From: Phlebopus portentosus
Lineage: Eukaryota > Basidiomycota > Agaricomycetes > Boletales > Boletinellaceae
Direction of reading: 5' to 3'
DNA length: 64,000 nt
Assembly: GCA_037892935.1 (NCBI GenBank)
Contig: JAYXKI010000008.1
Coordinates: 806,001-870,000, forward strand
Part shown: positions 10,181 to 21,668 of the stretch, piece by piece
How the letters are laid out: each line of letters begins with the position of its first letter
Position numbering within the stretch: the first letter of the stretch is position 1
Made by a program: the position numbers and the translations under genes
Notes under the pieces: generated by a model
Seen by the model: the letters and a program-made list of their open reading frames with translations, nothing else
Told to the model about the DNA's origin: nothing
The model's database searches: none

Positions 10181-12501
10181 TCACTTTGCGAACGAAGCGG
10201 CTTGGTAAATCGCAGCGACTGCCTCTTCCGAGCGAGGTGTAATCTTGCACTTGAAAGGCTTTGGATGTCTAACAGCCGATTCAGAACATGGTTGAATCCG
10301 TACCTGCCCTGAAATCACTCGCCTTACGATATTTGAAGTGTAATCTTCAATCGGAGTGATCGGAATACCGTTCTCATCTAGGGCCTTTTCGATGTTGAAA
10401 ACAGCAAGGATAGATGCGATGCCGATGAAAACCTAATAGAGTGTTCACAGTTCGTTGTCGGCCCATTAACGTAAGGACTGAACTCACAGAATTTTCCGCA
10501 AAGAATCTACCCGGACAAATCCTAGGAAAGCGGATTTGAACGACTATGAAAGAATAGGCGGGGCTATGTGTACCCACCGTCTTCCAAACCCGAACGCCAC
10601 CTTGTTGGGATCCAAGGACACTCTTTTCCGGGCGAGGGTAACCATCTGTCCGGAATGAACTTTTCTGGCTCTGGGTATCTCTTCGGATCCCTAAGTATAG
10701 CCCTGCGTAGTCCAAGAGTCATCACAGGTCGATCGTTTGGATACGATGGGTTTTGCGCTTACCATGAGTTGGGACAGACGGCAGTACCAGCAGGTATGAA
10801 ATAGCCATTGTAGATATCATCCTTTTCTGCCAAGTGAATATTAGCTTCAAGGAAAAGAATATAGTCAATCTTTGTTAGCGTGCATTTCGTTAGATTCGTA
10901 CCGACAGGTGCGACGGTCTGCCATCTATACACAAGTCGACATGTTCAGTCAGTCAAAACAACCCCATATTTCATGATCCGATATTACCTCAAACATTCAT
11001 AATAGACAGCTTCAATGTATGGCAGTTTGGGCCTGTCATCGAACGTTGGCAGATTATTCTTTCCAATCACCCTGCTGAGCTCGTCCTGTCCTTTCTTCAT
11101 GGCATCTGGATAAAGAACCATGGCCAGCAGGAATGTGAGCAACATGGACACAGTCTACAGGGTGAAGCTACGTCAACGACATGAAAAAGGAAGCCATGGG
11201 CATCGTTACTGACTGTATCTCCGCCGCCTAAACAAGTAGTATATGAGAAAATGAATTGATCGTGTTGTTTGGGTGGCGAATAGAACTGACCTGCGTAAGC
11301 TATGCCAACCGCTTTGGCTATAAGCGCTTCATTCAGAATGTTTCCATCGCCATCAGTGTGCGACTCCAGAAGCTTGCTCGTCATTGAAGGTTCGGCGGTT
11401 CCGTCTGCCTGCAAGCGAGTAACGTCAGCTTGATCTATTTCTTTGGGGCTTTGGATGTAATCATACAATCATGGCCTTCGTCTTGTCGAAAGGTTCATGG
11501 TACATCGCAGTCGATAGTTTACGGCCTCCTCCGCTATCTGGTGGAATGTTGTCCCCGGAAACCATGCAGGAAGATGCCGAACTTGATATGCGAGGGAGGT
11601 TTCAGGATCCAATACTACAGTCAGACATGCAGAACTCACGGGCTGGCAGAGCATTGACAAGGTAGAATGTAAGTGCGTTCGAGAAAGCTTCCATGCCTCG
11701 ACCAACCAGCGCCACGTAAGGATCGTCCTCGACGACTGGTAATATATTAACATGATTCCGACAAACCACTCAAAACTTACTTTGGTAGCCATACACAATC
11801 TTTGCAGTACTACTCTGAGTTAAGTGTATGCAGCGGAAGGAAATTGCGGCTAACTCTGCTCACTGTTGAATATGATCCCGAAACTGTCCGGACTTTGCAA
11901 AAGCCTCGACAATAGGTTGTGCGTCGACTGCGTCTGTACGTCGTAATATTCCTTGGCGACAGACTTTTGGAAGAACATGTTGAGAAATTGTCTTGACTTT
12001 TTGAGTTCGTCTCCGTAAGGCATGACACCTGTAAACCAATCAGAGAAGCCTTCCCTGAACGAGCATGTTAGCGCAGCCTATTTTACAGGCCAAGGGACGA
12101 GCGACGTACAAATTTATCATAGTAACTGACGGTCTGCTGGAGTACATGTTTCCCCGCTTCTCGAACAATTCGACGGCAGCTTCGTACGAGTTCACGAACA
12201 GGTAACGAGTTCCAAAGTTCTCGATGTAGACAAGGTCACCTGGAATAATAAATGAATAAGTATTTCGTATCTTCTGTGTTGGTATCCTTGGTCATCTTCT
12301 CACCATACTTCTCTCCCCATTGGCGGGCAGTTCCCACTCATCTTTACCTGGCATGTCAAGCACATTGCCAATAATTGGGAGTCCCCTTGGACCCGGCGGC
12401 AAAGGAAAGCTGTTCGCACGGCGCTTTCTCCATGCCAGCCACGAGCGTACGCAAATCAACGCAACTACAATCGCAGTGATGTCTAAAGCGTGGAAATTCA
12501 T
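10181..12501 (-). pseudogene. Cytochrome P450 (copy 2) with three single-base deletions
   Basis: The start at 12501 matches the N-terminus of the other two copies (anchor, KRR, LPPGP). The 3' end is at 10181. Relative to copies 1 and 3 it lacks one base at about 12331 (after the DEWE motif in exon 1), one at about 11526 (after HQIAEE) and one at about 10614 (just before the heme-loop exon). Each shifts the frame. The heme-binding exon itself (RICPGRFFAENS, about 10480-10520) and the C-terminal HPKPFKC are still readable. The last intron appears to use a GC donor (GCGAGT) and an AG acceptor. Three independent hits argue for a decaying pseudogene, though consensus errors in the assembly cannot be excluded by eye. 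It is a tandem neighbour of copy 1, same strand. Confidence 0.75.
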
Positions 12502-13901
12502 GGGTATTGAGCGAAAGGACTCCATGCTGTAGGAAAACTGGAGAACCTTACTTATAGCTAAGATCAATGGTGGCGTGGGGGGATGCTTCACGTGTGAAGA
12601 TAAGCAGGTGTTTCGCAATCTATATGAGTTTCGAATGTAATCTTAGCCGGAAATAGAAGATTCACTTCGTCAATTAAGGTTTATCGGCGCATACGAAGAC
12701 AAATGTAGCAAAGATTTAAAAAAGGAACAGAGCCAAGGTTTTGCCAGATGTTCGTATTGTGCGAGTTTAGAGACCGAAGTGGAACACAGACTCTATAAGG
12801 GCACTGATAGGAGCTGTGCGACTCGGAATCCTGATGTGGAGAATAGTAGAAACGACGAATCCATTGCGTTTCTCCTTTTTCGTCTCCACGGATCCACGAT
12901 AGTAGCATTTCCTTCGGTGCTTATTGAACAAGATGTCCTAAGGTTGCATCCATATCGCACTGAAGCGTTAGAGTTAGTTCAACTTCCCTTTTGCCTGAGC
13001 GCGCGGCTTCTCTTCGAATAGGAGGTTCATCGCAGTCCAATACGGTTGTATTAATTGAAACGAGAACGCGTTTTTTGCCACAATTCTTGTCTAGGGGAGA
13101 GACGATCCGAATGGTCTTAGAGAGGTTTTCACATAAAAAGGTACCTCGCGGTGGAAGTCCCGGTTCCAGAAGAGCTTCGCGCGAGGAGTGGCATTATATG
13201 TATGAAAGCAGCCTAGCATCAAAAAACTTGAAGTTGTACTTTCAACTTGAACTCGAACGCGATACTAGGACTAGGTATGCCTTACGTAAATATTCTTCAC
13301 GTGACAGTGGCTAAGATTGAACCGAGTGAACTTTTGCTCCTCGTTCAACCACATTTCATATCATATGCCGGGTTACAATGCTTCCAAGTCTTCCGAAATT
13401 ATGCAACGAGTTTCGTGATTTCAAAGTTGCACTCAGAGCAGTTCTCGTGTTTCATCTTTGTTTGAGTCGGAAGAAGCTCGACAACTGTTCCATGCCGCAC
13501 TAAGTAAAAGCAAGTCGTCTATTCTTTTCATATCGTAACGCACTATTGTGTACAGAAGCAGCGGCGGTTACTTCCACCGCAGCCTCTGAAGTTTGAGGTG
13601 CAAGAGTAAAATTTCTACGATGGTCCATCTTCCTCTCCTTTCTGAGGGGTGTCGTTTTTATCCCTTTTTACTCACGTGGTGGATAGATGACTGCGATGGG
13701 TCGTTACACACCTCTTGTATAGTTGTAGAGAAAGATGTTGGTATAATGTTGTTACGTTACGGATAGTGGTATTTTCGGAATATGTGCACTGCACAGTATG
13801 TACATTTCGGGAGCCGACCAGCACTTGGACCATTCCATCTATCATCATACCTGACTGACTTCCTCGCCCTGCTCCCGCCAAGTTGCGGCCTCAGCATATA
13901 C
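12502..13901. other. Intergenic region upstream of P450 copy 2
   Basis: It contains the promoter of P450 copy 2. Bases 12502-12950 partly match 9268-9560. From 13000 on, the short open frames have no family resemblance and no splice support. The last 100 bp is the leader of the SUZ-domain gene. Confidence 0.45.
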
Positions 13902-14892
13902 ATGTCAAGCACCACAAATGCTTCCAACGACAACGGCAGTAGTAATGGAGATCCCTGGTCATACGCGAGGAATACAAATGTCAGTTTTTGGTGATCCATC
14001 ATGTTCCTACTGACAATGCTAAAGTATACGTTTATACAGCAAAGATCATCAAGGACACGCAAAATACGAGTTCCCTAAGATCGCAAAGCATGTACCTGAT
14101 GCTTGGGACGATGACGAGGACGACGAGGGGGAAGAAGAGGAGAAAGAGGTAGATATGTCCAGGCCTAGGGTGGATAATCGTACGCTTTGGAACGATGCGT
14201 ATGTCCTGCTTCCATCCAGTCTTGTTGTATATGTATCTTTTCAATCAAGCTAAAACTGTAAGTTGCGCGTGAACAGAAATACGAGACAGCCGATGCCAGA
14301 GGTGATCCTGCGAATGTCCAGCACGTCAACGAGCGCGGCCCCTCCGCCGGAAGTGCTCCAGCAGCCTATGCGCATCCTTAAGCGTCCCTCTGCTTCATCA
14401 TCGGTAACTTCGGTGAATACAACAGGTAGTGCCAATGGGGGTACGACGTTGAGGGATAGGGAGGCGGCGTACGAGGCTGCACGAGCTCGGATCTTTGGTC
14501 GGGGGCAGGATGGGGAGAGTGGCGTTGGTGATGCGGAACTTCGGGAGACTCAAGAGCGGTTGAAAACAGTTGCTTTGGGTTTGAAGGCGGGTAGTCCAGC
14601 CCCGTCGCCATCGCCGAATCCCTTTCGAACATCTTCGATGACCGGTGTAACGACAACACCAACGACTTCTATCCTCCGAGATCCACATGGACCACCTTCG
14701 TCAAGCTCGAGCTCTACGAATGGGAGTACACCTCCCACCTCAGACACAAGTACTCAGATGGCCTCGAGAGGGTTTGAAAAACGGCGTGGAAGTGCTGGAG
14801 GAAGCGCTAGCGGACACGGTTCGGGGAAGACGAGCAAACCCAGCAACACTGGCAGCAGCTCTCCGGCATCAGCTTCGAGTTTGAAGTCTTGA
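13902..14892 (+). CDS. SUZ-domain RNA-binding protein
   Basis: Exons join(13902..13990, 14040..14198, 14277..14892) give 287 residues with consistent phases. The first intron boundaries are the least certain. The centre has a proline-containing lead, the RILKRPS core and the YEAARARIFG end that define a SUZ domain (a short conserved RNA-binding motif), roughly residues 105-155. Before it is an acidic stretch following PDAWDDDED, as in SUZ-domain-containing protein 1. The C-terminal half is Ser/Gly/Thr/Pro-rich and probably disordered. The family binds RNA and is linked to mRNA control in the cytoplasm; the role here is inferred from the domain. The gene stands alone, convergent with the dipeptidase gene. 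Confidence 0.75.
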
Positions 14893-15287
14893 TCGGTTTG
14901 TCGAGATACCAGGTCTGATCTAGAACTCAGTTACCGTTTCTACCTTGCTAGACTTCACTTTGTTCTTTTGTACACACTATTTTGTGCTACGTTGCATGCT
15001 CCACGGACATTGTGCGCTGTTGTTGTGCGGCGGTCGCCCTTACGATTCGATTCGGGATTCAAGATTCTGTACACTCAAGGTCCCTTGTCCATTTTGTTAC
15101 TGTTCTTCTATTCTTATGTACCTTGATACACTTTCTACTACAATCCTCTGCCTACCCGGTCTTGCAAGACAAGAAAGAAGAAATGCGAGCACATTGTTTC
15201 AAGAAAAGCAAGTGAAAAGCGAAGCAAGACCGTGTTGTTACGTACATACTTAACTTTGATTCAGCACTACTACGGCAGCATGAGTCG

Positions 15288-17188
15288 TCAGTCCTTCTGG
15301 ATCGCTCCGACTTCGTATAGATACGTTCCCAAGAGTTTTGTCTACATCAAAAGCAAAAACAAAGTAAATTCAGGTCTGAGAAAGACAGAAAGAGATAAGT
15401 AAAAAACACGTACACCCTCGATGTAGTTCGACCTGTCAAGCTTCTCGTTCGTCGAGCTAGTATTTATAAAATCATATCAGTTATCCTGCTTCGACACGAA
15501 CGAGAAGAGGATTATTAATGAAACCAGTGCTTACTGAGCGCCGTCGTCGCCCCTGCCCATAGGCAGGAGCAATACATTCACGCCTAGTTGTTCCGCGAAG
15601 GTGAGTGTGACGGGTATGGACCCGCCTTCTCGTGTCAGGTCAGGTTCGCGGTTGTATATGGCCTATAGAAAAAAAGGATCAATTGTCAAATTCAAAATGA
15701 AGAGCTGGAGAACTCACCTGAGTTGCTCGGCTCGCAGCGACGTAGTTCCAGTGGTTCGCGTCTGCGACCCACGGTTTCCCGCCGTGAAGACTCTCGACAG
15801 AGAGCTTATTCTTACTGAGGAGCTTGGCGAATTCGAACTCGAGGTACCTGGAGACGAGCGGGTCGAGCTGTTCAGGTGTTTGGTTCGGTACCACGCTGGA
15901 TGAGAACACAATAAAGTTGAATAATTTGGATGAATGGAAGCAGGAGAGCCTTACCGAATCGAGAACTTCCCCGACACCTTGGCGGGGATGACCGTCTTCG
16001 CTCCAGGGGCGGAGAACGCGCCTTCGATTCCATGCAGCGAGAGGGATGGGTACCTCATCCTCGCCATAAGCACCTCCGCCTTATCCTCGGAAATAGCAAT
16101 CTGCGCGCCAACGCTCTCCTCGATGTCCTCCACGCCATAGTCGATCTTCTCATACCGCTCGCGCTCCTCGTCTGTGAGCGGTGCAACGAGCTCGTTGACA
16201 CCCGGGATGAGAATCTTGCCCGTGGGTGTGACGAGCTTGGAGAAGAGCTGGATGAGGTCTGTCATGGGCTCGTAGACTGTCCCGCCGTAAGCGCCCGAGT
16301 GCAGGTCCCTGGCGGGCCCCGAGACGGTGACTTTGTAGTAGCAGATCCCGCGCAGGCCGTAGGTTAGGCATGGTGTGCGTGTGTTGAGCCAGTAGTTGTC
16401 CGACTAACAACGAAAATATAATCAGTCCAATGAGATTAGAAGATTGGGAATACGACTTACGATGCACACTGCGTCAACGCCTTCGAAGAATCCACCCTTC
16501 TGGGCCTCCTTTTCAATAAGGCCGTCTAACCCTCTGAACCGTTCTCCTCCATCCCTTCGAAACAGAACTTGAGGTTGACCGGAAGAGGTATGCCGAGCTC
16601 TTTATGAGCTTGCAGGACGTTGACCCATCCTAATACTGGACCCTTGTCATCCGTTGAGCCACGTCCGATGAGTCTACCGGTCTTCTCGTCGACGAGGAGT
16701 GTGAACGGCTCCGTGTCCCAGCCGTCGCTCTTTAGCGCCTACAAAGCAATCTTGAGTTGAGAGTCGATATCTTATTTTCTTCTAGAAATTATACGAACAG
16801 GCTGCACATCGAAATGGCCGTAGCAGAGGATGGTTTTCTTGCTAGGATCGTTCCCGATAGATGCGAGGAGCGCAGGAGGCAAGTCGATCTCCTGTCCGTC
16901 CAGCACCTGTTTGCCGAGCGGGACTGGCCGCACCTCACACCCAACGGACTTGAGCTGCTTCTCGAGGAACTCGGCCATACGAAACACATCCGGACGATAG
17001 CTCGCATCGCCGCTTACACTGATAAAATATAAATTATTCAATTAATTAATGACTGTGCTGAGAGCGAGATATCCTTAGCGGTAATGAGTGATGAATGACC
17101 TTGGGATTGCAACGGCGTCTGCGAGACGCTTTATGAAGTTATTTGCGTTCGCGTCCACGTAGTTGAGGAACTGCCTTGGTGCCGGCAT
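15288..17188 (-). CDS. DUG1: Dug1-like Cys-Gly metallodipeptidase (M20), one apparent frameshift
   Basis: Exons: 17188..17100, 17018..16799, 16738..16461, 16403..15955, 15895..15718, 15662..15535, 15456..15414, 15341..15288. They code for about 479 residues, the usual length of yeast Dug1. This cytosolic peptidase hydrolyses Cys-Gly in glutathione breakdown and needs two metal ions. Seen: GHFDVQP metal-binding motif, the general-base region [24 protein letters not shown] and the C-terminal STNEKLDR with the last metal-ligand region. Exon 3 is one base short of frame: the run of G at about 16530, right after GMEENGSEG, has three G where the family reading needs four, giving a TAG. Every other exon is clean. 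This is either a recent inactivating mutation or a sequence error; the latter is quite possible for so conserved a gene. Confidence 0.85.
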
Positions 17189-17556
17189 TTTGTACACGGT
17201 TGAAGATCAGTGTGGTCAATGGATGAGAAGAGCGTGAGCACTGAGCACGCCAAAAGTGATTGTATGCGCGTGTATTCCAACTGATCTCTGGTGTGGAACC
17301 TCTCTGTGATGCGCTGAGCGCGTGATGCTTATAATTATTCTCAAGACCTCGGATAACTATCGTCGTCTTGCTTGTCTAATACCTTACATTTGCGTTGTCT
17401 ACGCTCATTTTCACAAAGAATATTTATTTCATCTGCAATATTAAGGTATGACATGGAAACGTGTAGTCCGTATGCGTATTGTCAACGTATGCGATAAAGC
17501 TAGGCGTTATTTCCTTCCCACTCTCATAAACTCTTCAGTAATGCGTGCTGTTGTGC

Positions 17557-18122
17557 TCAGGCAATGTTCACGGTAATATTAGTGACCTCAGTGAAGAAGG
17601 TTCCGCTCGCCTACATGATTGGCGTAATGCATCTCGTCAGCATAACCAATTCCTTCTAGCAAGCACGAAGGAATGGATACTCACCCCGATGAAGGACGCA
17701 TGTGCGACGCTAAGCAGCGCAGTCCCAGACCCTACGTTCGGAATCGTCACAGTAAAGTTCTGGTTCGGCATGTTCTCTGTTGACGAGTCGAATTGCGGGC
17801 TGTACGGTCCGTGGTAGAGCACGCTTCCCAGAGCGCCGTTGTCGACGCATGGATCTGAGTCGCAGTGACGAATGGCGATGCCAATGCCGATTTCTTCTAT
17901 AGTTGTTTGGGAGTTCTGTATAGTACAGATGGCATATGGTGTTAGTAAGCGAGGAATAAGAATAGTTGCGAATGCGATGTGCGTTGTACTTACCGGTTCC
18001 ACGACAGAGACTGTTACACTCTGGCCTTGGGTGAGCGTCTGCCCGGTCGTCGGCGAGAAGATCTCCACCCTCTGCGCAGCTGCAGCTGCTACGAGAGAAG
18101 CAAGGACAGCGAAGAATTTCAT
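17557..18122 (-). CDS. Nis1-like small secreted protein (copy A)
   Basis: Exons 18122..17994, 17915..17685 and 17610..17557 give 137 residues. A hydrophobic signal peptide ends near AAAAAQ (about residue 17). The mature protein has two Cys in HCDSDPC, the NFTVTIP strand with an N-glycosylation site, LLSVAHASFIG, and the ending TEVTNITVNIA. These features fit the Nis1 family of fungal secreted proteins, founded by a Colletotrichum effector, but with many members in basidiomycetes of unknown role. The same exon layout (129 nt, about 235 nt, 54 nt) is found in the copy at 45590-46164. The match is from memory of the family pattern, so the family name is moderately certain; secretion is clear. 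Confidence 0.7.
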
Positions 18123-18206
18123 GCTTGAGATAGACCGAAGACTACGTGAAGCTCAGGAGAGAAAAGCCCGTTGGATGTTGTTCATCATCCTCACTTCAGG
18201 TCCGTC

Positions 18207-18214
18207 TATTTATA
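18207..18214 (-). promoter_or_regulatory. TATA box of Nis1-like copy A
   Basis: The minus strand reads TATAAATA, 85 bp upstream of the start codon at 18122, a typical place for a highly expressed fungal gene. Confidence 0.55.
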
Positions 18215-20257
18215 CCTGAATTCTAGCCGATCGCATCACTAAACATATGTATGATGATCCGCTCGGATCGATGTTTTTCTGGCCCTGGAAGCAGGGTGCG
18301 GCGTATGTTTGCCGTCAGTACATGGTCATGAGATGAATATTTGATGAGACCGCGAAACGAGCGCAGGCTTGAAATGTCAAACAGTGCGGACTTTCTGAAT
18401 GTTAGATGACTTGAAATGATGAGATATCCGAAATGAGAAAAGCTGCATCATACAGAGCTTCGAGTCGTGCAAGTTGCAGCAAACTTCGCGTTGACTGTGT
18501 TGCGTTGGATAGAAGAAAGTCTCGCATAATTTGATGCGGCGAAATGAACCCTTTGGGACCGTGAGACATTCCTGCTATAACAAGTAAATCCGAAAGTTTT
18601 GAACGTGCGAACTTGCCTGCCTATACTAAACCATGAATCTTTGAAAAGAAAACGCTTCCACCTTGATTTCAGGACCTATATATCTCGGGAGAACGACTCA
18701 CAGTCAGAGTTTAGCATACGGATATTTTTTTGTTTGATGAACTGTGACTTTTGGACCTCTAGGTCTCTACATGTCGATCTTGCTTCCTGCTAAGAAGTTG
18801 ATAATCCAGCCACTTGCTGTGGAAATGAAGATGCCGTTGCACAGTAAGCAGAATTTTATGCTAGAAGAGTCAGCAGCAAGGATTGTTCGTCCTATATAGT
18901 GGTCCCACCGAAACTCGCTGTTGCTGAAAGACCTGCATCTTTGCATCAGTTTCTTTTGGGAACAGTTTCATGGCTAAGTATATACCTTTGGCATTATTGT
19001 CGTCCTGGAATGCTTGGACCGTGGTCACCGCAAAGGAGGCGGGACTTTGCGTGAGGCACTAGCCTATCTCAATGGAATACGACAGCCTCCTTTAATTTCG
19101 GGTTTGATGAAAACGAAGCGTAGAAGAGCCTGCAAAGGAATGACGCCTTAATTCACCATTAACGTTGAACAAGCCTACACTGACTTCGTGCATAATAAAG
19201 ACAGAGATTGAACGAAGGCAGGATGCTCAAGGCTGAGCTCAGCACTGGGAAGAAGCTGTTATAGTTGGAAGACGTGACAATGTCAGTAGATCTTCTGCCC
19301 TTTGCAGGAATGAAAAACAGATTGTTTCAGTTATAGCAATGGAATAAAATAAAGATGCGGCTTCTTAGGTTTGTTTTTCGTTTTCGATAGGTCTAACGAG
19401 GGGCGAACACGTGATACTGAATATATATTAGGTAATTATCTGATACCATCAACAGAATGAATGGTTCAGTCTGAGTCTGCCATCATGATCATGTATGCCC
19501 TCGGTCGGAAGCACAGTTTCTTTGAGACATGCTGTCTCTCATACTCTTAGGCGGCAGTGTATGCTCTCCTTTACTACTTGTGAGAACAGTCTACAATTAC
19601 GCGGTCTCTTTACTGGTCTGAGTCTCCAGGCTCTTCCTTGCTTTTGGAGCTGCTGAGGACTATCTGAGATTAGCGTCATTCGCTGGCCTGCTAGGGGAGC
19701 CACCATCATGACTTGGAGAAGCACTGTCTCACCTTTGTATCGATCGACAATAAACCGGAATGCGAGCGCGGGCCTATTCTTTTAATAATCTGTCCTTCTG
19801 TCGGTGCCGACGTCTCGTACTTCCCCCTGTCCGTCTTACAAAGACATCCTCCTCGGGACACAAGCTCGCCATTTTCCTGTCCGTTTGCGTTCAATCTCCG
19901 TTTCTGCGTCAGAGGCGGCACACATCTGGAAGGATCCGCTCCGAGGTTATCTTCTGTTCGCATCTAATGCCCGCGTCAATTGTCCACATGTCGCTCATCT
20001 GCACGTATGCCTCCACAGTCAATTGGACTTTTAGGAGCGAGAAGCTCCGGTTCCGCCTGCTGCGCAAGGCGGTGGTCCTGCTTCTTGGCATGCGTACGCA
20101 CGGCGTTTGGTCTAATCCGCAAGTATAGTACCTAAACATGTACACACATTCCCCACTGGATCTTCAATAATAAAAGAAGCTACTTGGAAGTATAAGACGC
20201 GGCCTTCTCCACGGTTCGTTTTCCATCCGTCCCCACCACTCGTTCATCTCGTTCATC
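18215..20257. other. 2-kb intergenic region
   Basis: There is no supportable gene. The short open frames (such as those at 19713-20128) lack splice sites, domains and codon bias. The last 70 bp contains a TATA-like word (GTATAAGA, about 20190) that probably serves the secreted-protein gene at 20258. Confidence 0.45.
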
Positions 20258-21192
20258 ATGAAGCTGGCACTTGCAACTCTCCCGCTCCTGTCATTGTACT
20301 CCCCTATCGTGAATGCGAATACCTATGGATTAGGAAAGAGCTGGCTCATTGGTCAAGGCTCGACCTCGACCATCCAGAAAGTTACTACGACCCTAAACCC
20401 TGGGTTCCCTCCTTCAAACCAGACCGGCTCGCTCAAACTCTACCCGGCCTCATCAAATGGTATGGAACTCGAATCAAGTATTAATGACGAAGATGTTCTA
20501 AAACTTTCTTTTCTATTGCTCCTTTGCAGGGACAGGAGATCTTCTAATGACTTCGGTCGAATCTTGGTCCGATCAATCTTGGTGTGGAGGCACGGTAGAC
20601 CAATGGTGAGTTATCTTCCTAAAAATAAATTGGCGCTTATTACTAACGACCCCGTGTTTTGGTTATTATTATTTCAGGTGTATACGAACACAAGTATATA
20701 GCAATCAAAAGGCAACATTCGGACAATTCGCGCCGCTCAATGCCAACGAGTCTCTCACTATCGTCTTTGAGCGGAGCTCAGACGGTTCAAACTGGACGCA
20801 AAGCGCCATTGTCAATGACCAAGTCGTGTCGCAGGTTGGTCAACATGTCGTCTGTCTCTTACGTCACGTCAGTGAATAGACCTCATTGATCCAACTCCAT
20901 CATTCCGCAGCTCTCCTTTCCTTCAGGTCCTATGACGCTGTTCGGCATGACAACAGAGTGCAATGACAATTGCGCTATGACGATCTCGCCGCAGACGTAC
21001 TCAGATACCACGATCGAGCTTTCGGCTCCCGACTTGAGCTGGAACTCAACTGCGGTGGACGGATCGCAGGTCTATGGCGGCGAGGGCGTGACAAATATCA
21101 GTGAACAAGCGCCGACGGTTGTCACTGGGCTATCGAGCCAGGATGGACAAGTGTGGACTGTTGAAGAGATCATGATACCTGCACTTGATTGA
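20258..21192 (+). CDS. Secreted protein of unknown family
   Basis: Exons join(20258..20459, 20530..20605, 20678..20834, 20911..21192) give 238 residues. I do not recognise a named family. The first about 20 residues form a signal peptide (Lys followed by a Leu/Ala-rich core). The mature part is rich in Ser, Thr and Asn with several N-X-S/T sites, and shows Cys in WCGG, QWCIRTQ and ECNDNC that could form disulfides. Alternating hydrophobic residues suggest a beta-sandwich. No catalytic motif is visible. It lies between a Nis1-like secreted protein and two LPMOs, in a stretch of secreted products. A TATA-like word is about 65 bp upstream. Confidence 0.65.
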
Positions 21193-21668
21193 TTTTTCCC
21201 TTTGCGAATGACGCCGATTCAGAGTTCTCTGGCAGAATTTGAAAGACACTCCTTTACTAATTTTTCCCTTCTTTTGATACCCAGTTTGTCAATTTTATCA
21301 GTTAGGGTTTTACGAATGCTGTTAGACTTTGCATCGAAAACTGAATGTACGATAACTCTTGTGAAGGGCTTTTTTGTCACATCTACCCGTGTTGTAGTTG
21401 AATCTGTATTTGTAAAGGAAAAATTTTGTACCCAAATAACAGCACTTTGATCAATGCACGGCCTTGGCATGCATTTAGATATATGAAAAGAAAAGGTCTA
21501 GATATAGGCCAGTATGAAACTTGAATGAACTGCGGAGGAAAAAAATTACGCCGCCTCGCACTGCGAGAGGAAGAGGCCTGACGCAAAGGCCGCCTTTGAC
21601 CAATCCGAACCAGCATTAACGGAATACAGCCAGTGATTCCGATTTGTTCCTGATGCTTGCTGGGAAGC

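Noticed and set aside
19713..20128. Two overlapping plus-strand frames of 84 and 122 codons
   Set aside because: They have no domain, splice support or secretion signal, and both strands show comparable open frames, as expected by chance.
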